In this document: positions 39,379 through 51,223 of the stretch, piece after piece
Numbering within the stretch: position 1 is the first letter of the stretch
Layout: the number at the start of each line of letters is the position of its first letter
Translations under genes and position numbers: made by a program
Notes under the pieces: generated by a model
Seen by the model: the letters and a program-made list of their open reading frames with translations, nothing else
Told to the model about the DNA's origin: nothing
The model's database searches: none
Assembly: GCA_964035545.1 (NCBI GenBank)
Contig: OZ037766.1
Coordinates: 13,257,222-13,321,221 of the forward strand
Origin: Bugula neritina
Taxonomy: Eukaryota; Bryozoa; Gymnolaemata; Cheilostomatida; Bugulidae
Length of the DNA: 64,000 nt
Direction of reading: 5' to 3'

Positions 39379-42300
39379 TCACCCATGTTGCTGAGTTGGT
39401 ATAGCAATAGTTGGTAGCAGGTTGACTTCAACTGTAGCTCCTTCACTCAGCAAACCAATTGTTGGATAAAGCTCAGGGCTATTTTCTGCCAGTTTGATGT
39501 ATTCAGTTCCAATTAATTGATTATTTACTGTGATGAAAATCTACAATTATATTATATTAAGACAACATTGAAATTATTGTCTTTTCAGTTTATATTTGTT
39601 TATTAATTTCAAAATTTACACAGTTTGTTGTCAGACATATTGATTACCAACAAGTGAAAAATAAATAATAGCAATTCATTAATCAACAGTTTTCTTGTTG
39701 CTGCAGTTACTATAAGTCTGTGTCTGTAATTGTACAAACAACTTGCTGTAACACATACTTTGGCATAGCTGTTTGTGTCACAGTCACTCTCATCTGCCTG
39801 TCTGTACGCCAATATTGGCCCGAGCTCTTCCATTCCATCAGTTTTCTCTGACTTTATGTATTTCCACATGTTACTAAACAGCACCCCACAACCCACTTCA
39901 TCCCCTAAATAGTTGCATCAATTTGAGATAAATAGAACATTTTTGATCATCAAGAGATTTAGAACATTACTAACCTCTACTTGATATTCATTGAAAATTA
40001 AAATAATCAGAAAGCTAACTCATACACAAAAGGGTGCATCGATTTATACACTAACAAGTTGTACTTGAAATAAAGTTATAAGCCAGAAAAAAATTAACAA
40101 CACAGAAGTCAATTATAAAACATATATAACAATGTGTCTTGTTATACCTGCTTGTAATGTTGGTCCAAATAATCTGTCACCGTTTGTACCAAGATAAAGT
40201 CTGCCATCATCTAAGTGTTCAAAACAGACTATCAACGTTATAAAGGAAACAATTACCACACAGGAAGAACTTATAAAGCTAACAGTAAAAAAATTTCTGT
40301 TTGAAACTTTCCACGTATGCAATCAATTGGGAATTTTCCAACAATTATTGTTAATAAAATTCAACAATGGAGTATAATTTGTAACAAAGAAACATTTGCA
40401 TCGTTGATTTTTTGCTCTTGCAACCAACTATTTCATGTAAGTTACAAAAAATGTTGTATACATTTCATATATGATGAGTGTTATACAGGTAAGCTTGATT
40501 TTGGATTTTTAGCTCATGCAAGTTGAACATTGTTGCCTAACAAATAATTTACACTTTCAGGGCTTGAGTTTTTATTAATTAAAGCATTAATAAATTGCTT
40601 TAAAGTATAAAATATTTAAAAAAAGTTAAATATAAATGCTAGCAAATCTGCGAGGCTGTAATTTTGAAAACAAGGATTGATTGCAGCAAAGGTCACTTAA
40701 TTTTAGTGTATCATATGTGTTGCTTATTATAGTGTATCATATGTAATGCTAGTGTATTGTAGGTATTGCTAGGTTATTTTAAACTCACCTGCATGGTAAC
40801 CAACTGAAGTACCCACCCAGCCTGGCATTTGAAAACATGGGTATGACTACAAAAAAGTTATAACAATTACAGCCAATTCTGAAAGACTTCATTTCTTTCC
40901 AAAGAAGGTTGTATTTGTAGTTACCTATTAGCATAAACTAATTATAAATTACATAAGTTTTAGACTTATAATACCATTTGACACTGATAATAAGGTTCAG
41001 TTTCTTAAGAGTAAAGACAGAAAATTAAAAATGACAGAGCTTAAAAAGTTTAATTGAATTTAAGATTAAGTAATTTAAATATTGTGATTCAAAACTCCAT
41101 GTACTATAAAATTGTTTCACTTCCAGGGCTTTGGCACCACTTTACATAGAACCTAACTAAGGATCTATTATGATATCGTCAAAATTATAAACTAAATTAT
41201 GAACGGCTACCATGTAGGACTACAGCCGTCTAGGTGAGAAAAGTGAGGAATATACTAATATACTAATACAGTGCTGATCTCCTACATTCTTATATTAAAC
41301 TTTGTGAGCTTTACACAGGAAAACAAACAACAATTATGTCAAAGTTTAACATAGGTAGATTTACATAGGTATTTAGAGTAGTGAAATAATGTAACTATAT
41401 TCATGTAGGTAGATTATTATAAGTGAATCAATAAGATAATAATATACAGTCTCTCCTAAAAAGTGCAGGTAGCAAACTGATAACCAGGTCTGAATACACA
41501 AGCAACATACTGCATGCTACCAGATTTTATTTTATCTTTTTTTTATATTTTTACTAAGTCCATTCTAGCTTATCAGTCTCTAGCATGAATACATTGCAAA
41601 GTACTAAAATACACTCAGCCTGCTCACCATATGCACATCAGCTAATCTTTGGGGCACCCTAAGCAACATGGCTACCGTTTACAACTCATACACTTGCCTT
41701 GGAGGCTAGTCCAATAGCCACGTAGTTCTCTAATCCCGGGTTTAGGAGTTGGACTGTAAAGTAGTAGTTGCTAGGGTTGAGAGGGAATTTCCCCTGAGCA
41801 AAGGATACACTCCTGGCATCTCTGAGGGTACTACCAGCATAGCTCAGTACTCTGCCCTGCAGCACAGACAGGTGAGTTTAATTGTCACATCTTCTACATT
41901 AATGTTTGTACTCAAAGTTTATTGTTTTTGTACAGTATAGTGTTATATATATATTGTCTATAGTGAACAAGAAATAGTTTATTATTATCAGTTTATATTT
42001 TATAAATGTTTCAAGTTGACAAAGCAAATATAGAATATAATAACATTATAGTTTTTTGTTATAATATTTCAATGTTACCAAGTTTTAAATTTTACTGTAT
42101 ACAATATACTTGTCTAGGAATACTTATTAGGCCTATAGTTAAGTTGTCAAAAGATCTTAAATTATGATGTTTTTCAGTATATAATGTAATAATTTAGTTT
42201 AATATGAATTTTATATCATATTTGTTTAATCCATTCTTCTAGTGTGAATGCTGTCTACAACTGTGCTATAAAGTATTACAGTATTACAAAAACAATACTT

Positions 42301-43760
42301 ACAACATCCCCTTCTTTTTTCTATATGCATGCACTTATTTTCTTTCAATCTTGTAACTATTTTTAAATATGTTTAGTATACGTAGAAACACAAAAACGAA
42401 TTTGTCATTATCGAACAAGAAATAGAATCATACTATTCTATTGGTTTGGCTCTTGCAACACTTTTGGTAACAAAGTATAAAGTTTAATTAGTTTTGAAAA
42501 ACAGTCACCAAGCAGTGGTAAAATAGACATGTGTGCATTACGAATTACAAAATATACAATCATAAACAGCCTGACCTGTTTCTCTAGATACATGTGTCGT
42601 ATTCTTCTCCATCTTGATTCATTCGAATGCTGCACGTACATGTCGATACAGTATTGAAGGTTCACACTTCTCCAATAGTCCTTACTGGTATCTTCATCCG
42701 GAATACTTTCTTTTGAACCATTTTCAATCAGCTGATTAGAGTTATCGCTAAATTTAACTACACTTTTTCTTTGAAAATTAGGAATTCGGCCATTTGGCTT
42801 TCGGACTTTGTCTTTGCTTATTCTAGCATTTCCAAGTCGCTTAACTTCCCAAGTAAAACTAGTCTCTTGGTGTAGCCCATCAGGTACGTATGCCCTGTTG
42901 CTATGTCCATGACTTTCAACTGGCGCATCTTTCATCTCCAGCTTTTCTGATGGTGCTCTGTAAAGCTTGTCATTAGATGCTGGCATTGCCTCCTCCCGGT
43001 CTCCATTTTTCTTTACTCTCTGAGGGTACTGCCTGGTCTCATGGTTACCAGCGTCTGTAGAACACAGTGATGTTTGACTGCCAGCACGATGACTGATTCC
43101 CTCAACTGTATCAGTAAATATGGAGCTTTCAAAGCTACTAGCTGGTGATAGAAGTGAGGCAGATGAGCATGAGAATATTGGTGAATCTGCTCTTTCATTC
43201 TCTCCTGTTAAGACTCGCTGTCTTATCTGATACATCTAAAGTTACAATCTACGTTTCTTTAAATTATGTATGAAATGTATATATGCATTTATATGCTAAG
43301 CACAAAACTATTTGAAAATGCTTTATCTTTGTAGTTATAGATATGCCAATAAATTAGAATAAATATTTTTGTTTTTATGATTAAATAAATAAATATATCA
43401 TAGATATCATATTGCGAAAACACCTAAGCAACATTGGCTGTTATATTTTCATTGTATCGTATTATAGGCAGGAAAAGGTTAATTTTGTAACCTATGAAAA
43501 GTATTAATATGCAGAATATGTTCTGAAGTTGTGTATTGTAGTGCATTCTGGTTTAAGTATCCATATTATTTTGTTACATTTCCCTATCTTTTTTTATATA
43601 AGCTGGAAACGCCTAGTTTTTTACAATTTCAAGAGCTAGACTTGATTTTTAGTGTAAATTAAAGCATATTTACTTTGTTTTACTATATGATCAGTAGTTC
43701 ACTTACCCTGAATAGCATCTCGCAGTTATTGATAAATATCGTCCAGCTTAGCTGGTCCAT
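39379..43760 (-). CDS. SPRY domain protein, SPRYD3-like (complete, 7 exons)
   Basis: Exons in transcript order: 43760-43707, 43235-42576, 41856-41698, 40846-40789, 40210-40148, 39904-39759, 39540-39379; 1302 nt, 433 aa. The C-terminal half is a SPRY/B30.2 beta-sandwich: GRVLSYAGST, NYYFTVQLL, ENYVAIGLASK, MPGWVGTSVGYHADDGRLY, FGPTLQAGDEVGCGVLF, then after an acidic insert IFITVNNQLIG and ELYPTIGLLSEGATVEVNLLP. The insert and these strands match the second SPRY of SPRYD3 best. The N-terminal half (exon 2, 220 codons) is Ser-rich, polar and probably disordered, ending in a basic WRRIRHMYLEKQ. I do not recognise it, and human SPRYD3 has a second SPRY there instead. Likely a cytoplasmic protein-interaction adaptor; function unknown. 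The intron between exons 3 and 4 uses a GC donor. Confidence 0.85.
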
Positions 43761-46240
43761 GGCTGTTAATTAGTACCAACACTCTCTAGGACACATACTG
43801 TGGGGGCACGAAGAGTTGGAGATGTGATTGAGTACAATACAACTGAGCCAATAATATAGAACATGTTCTAGCCTGTAGCTGCAGGGAAAGTATAACACAT
43901 GTGGGTAATACAATTATTTTACTTGTTTTACCAAATATGATAGGGCATGTATTTTATTAAATACATACGCAATTAAGCATTATTTATAAATAGTAAGGGC
44001 TTATTCTACATTTCAGTCAAAATGTGGGCTGATTGTTGTGACTATATTGTTTTTATTAAAGGAAGTATTGCACTGAGAACTGGCATAGTTTACAATAAAA
44101 TTACTATAGATCATTTATCAGTGCTAGTTTGAAATTTGAAATATTGAGTTATACATAAACTATGCTGAATAATGTAATTATTGCTTTATCTAGTTTATTT
44201 ATATTGTGTGTTAGATTTGGGTAATTCAATTTATTGTATGCATCAATCAATACACGCTTATAAACCTAACATATAACTGGAAAACAATACACAGTCATAA
44301 TGAAGCTAATCAAATAGCATATATACATAACATTACATAAATAAAAATTAGCTGAAAGCTCATCCTTCTACGTACTGTACTAAAAATGAAATCTGGTTTG
44401 TTTTGAATAAAGAGCAGAGGAATCTATTCCAAGATCATTCACAATATCATTTAGTGCATCAAATCTCTAGAAAAAAACTCTTAGGGATGATCTATTCACG
44501 TAGGTTTATAGTCTATAACTATAAACCCCTGATGTAAAGGGTGTTTTAAAGCAGGCTAAGGACTTGTTTTCTGTTGTGCCGTGCAGGAGCAATTATGATT
44601 GGATGCTCTTCCTAACATCACCAATGGCCTTTACTCGGACTTGAAACTGACCTTGTGTGACCTTGTGAGCCAGTGCTCTAACCAATAGGATTGGTTTGCA
44701 TCTACTACATATTCCATTATAAATATACTGAACGCTAAAACCATACTCATCAAAGTCAATGTTTAAAATATTTATTTCCTAGTGTATATCAATAATATTG
44801 GGACTTCTCCCAATTGTTACATACTAGTAATCTAGTGGATATGAATAAGTTTGAAGCAGGTTAGCCTGATGGCACAGGGAGTTGTGTTGTCTTGCTCACA
44901 AACTCAAATTGTTGGATGACGGCTCTTGCAGCTACCCTTATGCAAAATATATATCGGCAAATCAGCATAAACATAAAACACCATAAAACAATCTATATTA
45001 TCAGTTACAATAGTTTAGTACAGTAAATATAATGTGTAAGCAACTGCTGTAAAAACAATTTATTGCTATATTGTCACTTAAATGTATATAATATAGCTAT
45101 GTGCATACCATATGATGTAATGAAATTTGATGTGAGAAGAAATTTTCTGATAGATTATAGGATAACATGAATATTTTCTACTTTATCTAAAATAGCTGCA
45201 GTAAACCAGTTTAAACAGGATTCATGTCATGTGACAGACACATAGTCTGTGTTTTATCATCTTATTAAAGTCAAACTTAGCCTGTCTTCTATTGTTTTAT
45301 CAAAGAAAATATAAATACAGTGATTGATTACATGACTTAATTTTCATATCCTCTGATAGAACACAGCTTATATTTGTGACTCCCAGCTGTTTATAATTCA
45401 ATGTTCTTTGTATAAACTTCAATATTGAATATTTGTTTTGTTGAAAACTCAAATTTCAAACCAGAAATATTTGACTGAAAGAAATGATGTTGAGTATTTA
45501 TCATTATTTCCTGTTTACTGCCAGTATTTTATTCTATTGTTATATTAATTCATCTAAATAATATAAAGCAGCATTATTCTATCTGTAATTGACTGCTTGT
45601 GGATGTAGTTTATTTAATTTAGTTTTAGTTTGTTAGAAAGTGATACTTTCCTAAACCAAACAGATGTTGATATTCAACTAGTCAGTATTATTTATAAGGT
45701 CTATAAACTGACACAAAGAAGTAAGTCAACAGTAGACTGGTGGAGTATTTTTAGTGCTGATATTCAGCAAAGATAATTAAACCATGATAGTATTATGTAG
45801 TAATATGGACACAAACCAATGCTATTCTCATACTCTCTATTGATTCTGGTATCAAAAATAGTAGTAATAGTATAGTGTGCTGTAGATACTAATAAAATAT
45901 ATAATATTGCAAGCATTCAAGTTTTGTTTTAACTCTAAATTGAGTTCATATCGTATGATCTAAATCTCTCACATATAGAGTAATATACTTTAAAATAATT
46001 AGTAAAAACAGTTAGAACAAAAGTGTAATTATCAATATAACTAAAGTATGCTAAGTATACATACATTGTTTTTTGTTGATACATATGAAGTTGCTAATAT
46101 TCATATGGCAGGTAAAATACGTCAAAAATAAATAGCTATATAGAGAATGATATAGTTTCCCAAATAGCAAGGAACTTGTTTTGTATTTCTTTCTTTTCTT
46201 TTGTTTGTCAGCCATGTTTAACTGATGTCTCCAGTGGAAG
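43761..46240. other. Intergenic: SPRY gene 5' flank, NHL gene 3' flank
   Basis: No exon is supported on either strand. It contains SINE copy 4 (44498-44685). Otherwise it is AT-rich sequence with short open frames only. It should hold the SPRY gene promoter (just above 43760) and the 3' UTR of the NHL gene (just below 46241). Confidence 0.4.
44498..44685 (-). mobile_element. tRNA-derived SINE, copy 4
   Basis: Same family as the 9149 copy. The body is well preserved (CTAAGGACTTG, GGAGCAATTATGATTGGATG, CTTCCTAACATCACCAATGG), but the tRNA-like head is badly decayed and box B is not intact. This is the oldest-looking copy in the window. Confidence 0.7.
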
Positions 46241-48850
46241 TTAGCTACAGAGGTCATTGCCAGAGTCGTATCTCAGTGTTTTATCAGCACATGTAGAGAA
46301 CAGCAGAAAGTGTATTTTCTCTCCTCTGGTATTTGGTTTTGCTTCAACAGTCCTGGAAGATGCACCCAGTAAATATTATAAAGAAAGAAATATGACATAC
46401 TGTAAAAACAGTGACAACTGCAATCTAATATTGTGCATTCTTTCTAAATTTGTTTTTAATCTCAAAGCAAGTGTGAAATCAATATTTTACAACATTTTTA
46501 CATTTTACGGTAAAAGAAGTGATTCTTCAGCAAGGTTTAAGAAAACCTCTTCTACATATGTATGTTCTTCAAGAGGTCTTCAGAGAAATAAATAACTCAC
46601 GGCTGTCTGAATGTCTGAAACTCAACTTCTGAATATTCTGTCTCGTGACCAACCAGTCTCTCTCTCAGTTCATCTCTTAGTTTATTAGGAACCATCTTAG
46701 TGACTACAGAGAAGGTCTTGTCAGTTGGCCAATAGACTTTCAGCTCATTATTCGCACACGTATACCAAGTTTCTATCTCAGAAGACATGTTGCAGTCTAA
46801 ACAAAATAATTAGGTATTCTATTTTAAATGTTGATAATATTTTTATTGCTTACTAAAATTACGGACGAAATAATAATAAAATTACCATAAGCACAGATTG
46901 TTTGAAGGTTACTATTTTGCTGAGATATAGAAGCTTTCAGGGACATCCTGTTGTATGCATTCTTCACAAGATGACAAGAAACATCATATCTACTCACAAA
47001 CATCAGTCTCCTTACTATTGGTGACTCTGTACAGAAACATAGATGAAACATGTGATACAATATAATCTCTGTTTAAATTACAAATAGAAAGCTTTCTACT
47101 ATAATGTGATTGACTGACAATACAGCACAATAATAATATAGAGCGACTCATGTGTATCTATGGAATTTGGCAAAGAACTTGGGTAAATTGCTAGAAATAT
47201 TGAGAAAAAACATTTTAGTTAAATGCTATTAACAATATGACCTACTCAAAACATTGATGTCGTAAACAGAACACTGATTAAAGAACTTGTGACTTCCTTC
47301 AGAAAGATATGCTGCGTAGGAACATCCTGGTAGAGTGTAGTTAGTCTTATTCTGTCCTGGATCCAAGTATACAGTCACATCATGTGACTCACAAATACCT
47401 GAAACAGTATGTTGAGAGAAATTCCCTGGCTATAAACTCACTTAGAGGCTAACATAGATATATATTCATAAATTCTGGTAAAGAAAGTAACTCACTTAGT
47501 GGATACAGTGGGTTAGCATGGAATTATTTACAATACAGTAGCTAATTTTTAATACATGTGATATAAGTCACAAACATTTTGATTTTGAAATGATTCCGTA
47601 CATATTCTATTTATAAGCATATTCTATGTATATGTAGTCTATATTCTCACCACTCAACTTGTAGATACCTTTGCTGCTAATACCAACATACACATCCTCT
47701 CCTACTTTCAGTATAGACCGTGGTATGGCTGGTAATTGAGAGCTGCTTGTACAGGAAGTCTCTCCATCAAAACACACAGGACCTACTTGTTTACTATTAA
47801 CATCTAATAACCTCAGTACTTTATTAAAGTCAGCAACAATATATGTTTTGTACCCAATTCTTGTTATTCCCAAAGGATAGTAAAACTTGGATGTATTGAA
47901 ACTTCCATCAACATAACCACCAGGTAATGAACCTGCTAGTTTAATGTTTGTAACAGATTCATTGTCATCACGGCTGACTTGAGATATGTAATGATTATTA
48001 CTCACAAGTAGCTTGTTGTCAGCCCAACCCAAATACTTAGGATATCTGAAACCTGTGTTAATAACAGTACTCAGTTCTCCTGTGTGAAGGTCTACAGATC
48101 TCAGTGCATGGTTATGATAGTCAGTAATTAACAACCTGCCTGGGTTTCTAATATCTATCTCAACATCATAAGGATGGGAGAGTCTAGCAATACCTACCCC
48201 ACCCTCAACATACCCTGGTCTACTACATGTTCCTGCTAAGGTACGTAAGCTGTTATCTACTCTGTCTAACATTTTAACACAATGTTTATAATAATCTGGC
48301 ATAGCTACATGAGTTTTATTCACTTGTTTGAACCCTGTAAAAGTAGTATAGTGAGCAGTCGTCAGATTAGTAGAAGTTGTCCCATCTGTAGTTTGAAGGC
48401 ATCCATCACTACTAAACAAAATACTCTCATCATCTCTGTACAGGTCCACCTCCATGTGGTAAATGATCTCATCTGTGTTAAGAAAGACCTTCGGCTTGTT
48501 CAACAAAACACTAAAAAGTACACTAAACTCTCTTAAGAACAATAAATATTCATTGGTTATTAGATTGAATATGACCGAATCGTCCAATTCAAATATTAAT
48601 AAATAAGTATATTATTAAATAGTGTTGGTTTTATTTGCATATTAAGCTCTGATGCCATCTTTATACATATTTTGGAGTTTACTAGCTGGCAGCAATAACA
48701 TAAGTTGATATACTGAATATACAAAAATGCTGTAATAGATGAGTAGTGACAATACACACTCTTGCTGTATAATCACGGTTACCTTGAATAAGGATCAGAT
48801 CTACTTTCTACCAGCTGGATGGTTAGTACCAGCATTAAACTCTGGAACAT
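46241..48850 (-). CDS. Secreted NHL-type beta-propeller protein, unknown function (6 exons)
   Basis: Exons in transcript order: 48850-48783, 48510-47651, 47398-47246, 47026-46886, 46796-46601, 46352-46241; 1530 nt, 509 aa, all phases match. It begins with a likely signal peptide (MFQSLMLVLTIQLVES), so secretion or the cell surface is inferred. Exon 2 encodes most of a beta-propeller with NHL-like repeats: RTLAGTCSRPGYVEGG then LSHPYDVEI and LLITDYHNHALRSVDL; then LAGSLPGGYVDGS, FYYPLGIT, YIVADFNKVLRLLDV; then VYVGISSKGIYKLS. Several N-x-S/T sites fit an extracellular protein. The last four exons form a region with about ten Cys that I cannot assign. The final exon was found by phase: the strong GTGAGT donor at 46600 joins to 46352 and gives 36 codons and a stop. 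Without it, translation would end three bases past the donor. Confidence 0.75.
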
Positions 48851-51223
48851 AAAATATGCACACTAATTTATTGTGTACCATAGTTATATTCAATGTGAGG
48901 TCAAAGTACATACTTTTTTGTATATAATTGATTATGCTGACTATTATTGTGAGTGATTAGATTATCTAGTAGAAGTATAATTCTAGTATTTCTTATTAGA
49001 AACTGTATCTAAATTGCAAACTATATCTAAACTGAAAATTTTCATCAAACTGACATTGACTGTAATTTAATTACTTTAAAATTGGTTTGTATATTCTATG
49101 TTTTGCATGAGAAAATTGAATTTGAATATGTACAAAACTCAATTTTAAATCAATAAAGTTATGGTGATTATAGAAAGACTGATAGGCTTACTGTGATAGA
49201 CAGCTGTTTCATAATTTCTTTTAAAGGTTGTAGATTTAAAAAATGATAAATTCTAATAATCTCCTTGTGTCTTTCTCAATATGATGCCCTGAAGTGACTG
49301 AATTCTGTTGTTGAACACTTATTTTGTACCATCTTTTAAAGGATAACATTAGCATTTGCTTCCCCAAACCTGCTATAAATTAACCCCTGGCTATACATGG
49401 CAACAACTATAATTGTTATTATATTTATTTTTCATAAGAGATCCATCTGACAGAAAAATTAAACTTGTAAAAAATTTGAAGAATGAGTATTACATGTCTA
49501 AACAGACTCTATACTGTTAATCATTGTGGAGTATAGAATTACAGTTAAACTGATTCTTGTATTTACTGCAAACCTGATACAATAATAAATGTCTGGCTAG
49601 CAGTGTAATATAACACTGAATAAACTCAAGGAACTTATTATTTAACTGCAGCTGTTACTTTTAACATGCTTTCTCAGTAAAAATTGAATTATACAAAGAA
49701 ATCAGAATATTCTATTTGCTAGTGTGGTGAATTTTGGATATTCACTGTGCTAGCTCTTCAAATAGCCAGGAGTGCTATTGGGCACATCTGTCACCGTACT
49801 GTTCGCAATGTGGCACTCAACTATATATTGGCTATCAACACAATGACATGACTGCAGTATACCATACCCTATACGCCAATCAAGAGATGCTGCACAGATA
49901 TATAATGTAGATACAATGCCCCACACAAAGAGTTGGACTTTGGAGCTATAGTTAGCGGTAGTTAGTTATACTCTTGTACTTTGACATGTATCTTTTCTAT
50001 CTTTCTTACTCTTGTAAATTGCCAAGCATGGGCATGCTTTTGTTATAAGATATAAATGTAGACTATTGGATTATAAACTCAGCAATCTCTCTCTTATGCA
50101 CAAAGAATATAATGTGCTCAAGCAGTAATTCTTACAACTACCCACGATGTAATTTTTCCGCAGCATAAATTCACACCACTATTTACTTGCATACTGCTAT
50201 TATAATAATTTTATGCATCATGAGTTTTCCAAAAATGCATTTAGGAGCAGAAGTGAAGAAATTGAGGTAGCCTAAGCTTTTAAAAATTTTGTTATGGGGC
50301 GCAAGTTAAAATTCCTGGGAGAACATATCTTCTTTTGCTGTTTTTCTAGTCTAGAACACAGTCTCTTCTCAATTCCTTCATTTCTGTACCTATACCTCCA
50401 AAAACCCCACTAATTCATAAACTTAAGTAACAGTTTTTACTTTATTTTGAGTTTTAAACCTGCTATTGTTTTTTGCAAAATACCTCCCATTGTTAGACAT
50501 ACTGTAAACTTTAGCAAGTTTTGAAGTGATTTGAAATTTCTGTATTTAGATAGAAATTCAAAGTTTGTGGAAATAATATTACAATGGTATGGTGAGCCCC
50601 TATAGCTCTATAAACACATTATATTGTAATAAAGAAAGAAATTAATATTTAATTATATAACTTGTAAAACAGATTTAATGAATATTCTTTTTACAAATTT
50701 ACAGCATAAAGGGTGAAAAACATCACCAAAAGGCACAAAGTATGTACCATGTCAAAAATTGCATAATTAGTGTATTAAGACAATAGCTATTTTGTACGTA
50801 TGAAAAAAATAAGTATCACATGATATGTGATGGAAAATGTAGTTGATGTTGAGTGGGCAATACATCTCATAAAAGGGAAAAGCTCATAACATTAGAAAAA
50901 TAAAACAGCAAACTATTCTATTAAATCTACTTAGGAGTGACTTTGATAGAGTTTTTTTCATTTGCTGTATTTGACTGTTCCTATATTAACCTTGGTCTTG
51001 CATTTGGTAGCTTGTTCTCATGATATGTGGATTCCATATTTGTCAAGGTCTTAATCCTAAACAAATAGAAAGCTCTTTATGAAAGATAATGAATGGAATC
51101 ACTCAGCTGTAACAAATACAGAAGTTGAAAACATGAACAAGCTGATAACATATGCAAAGGGATTGTAAAACTCGTGTTGCCAGCATTACATACATGACCT
51201 TCACATTGTTCAGAATGTTTATA
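48851..51223. other. Intergenic: NHL gene promoter region and FHOD 3' UTR
   Basis: No exon is supported. The part next to 48850 should hold the NHL gene promoter and the part below 51224 the FHOD 3' UTR. A possible solo LTR lies at 49723-50136 (separate entry). The rest is AT-rich and featureless to my reading. Confidence 0.4.
49723..50136. mobile_element. Possible solo LTR (low confidence)
   Basis: A 414-bp stretch opening TGTGGTGAATTTTGG and closing ATTCTTACA has an LTR-like build. It is less AT-rich than its surroundings, with a TATAAATG box near 50050, an AATTGCC string, and a pyrimidine-rich CTCTCTCTTATG toward the end. I find no matching target-site duplication (GCTAG versus ACTAC), no second copy and no internal region. 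Confidence 0.3.

Noticed and set aside
42438-42575. Extension of the SPRY gene exon 2 to the stop at 42438
   Set aside because: A good CAG/GTCAGG donor at 42576 joins in phase to the SPRY exons; the extension would end the protein before its only domain.
46257-46595. 112-codon open frame on the + strand
   Set aside because: It is partly antisense to the last exon of the NHL gene, which has phase-matched splice sites on the - strand; the + frame has no recognisable feature.
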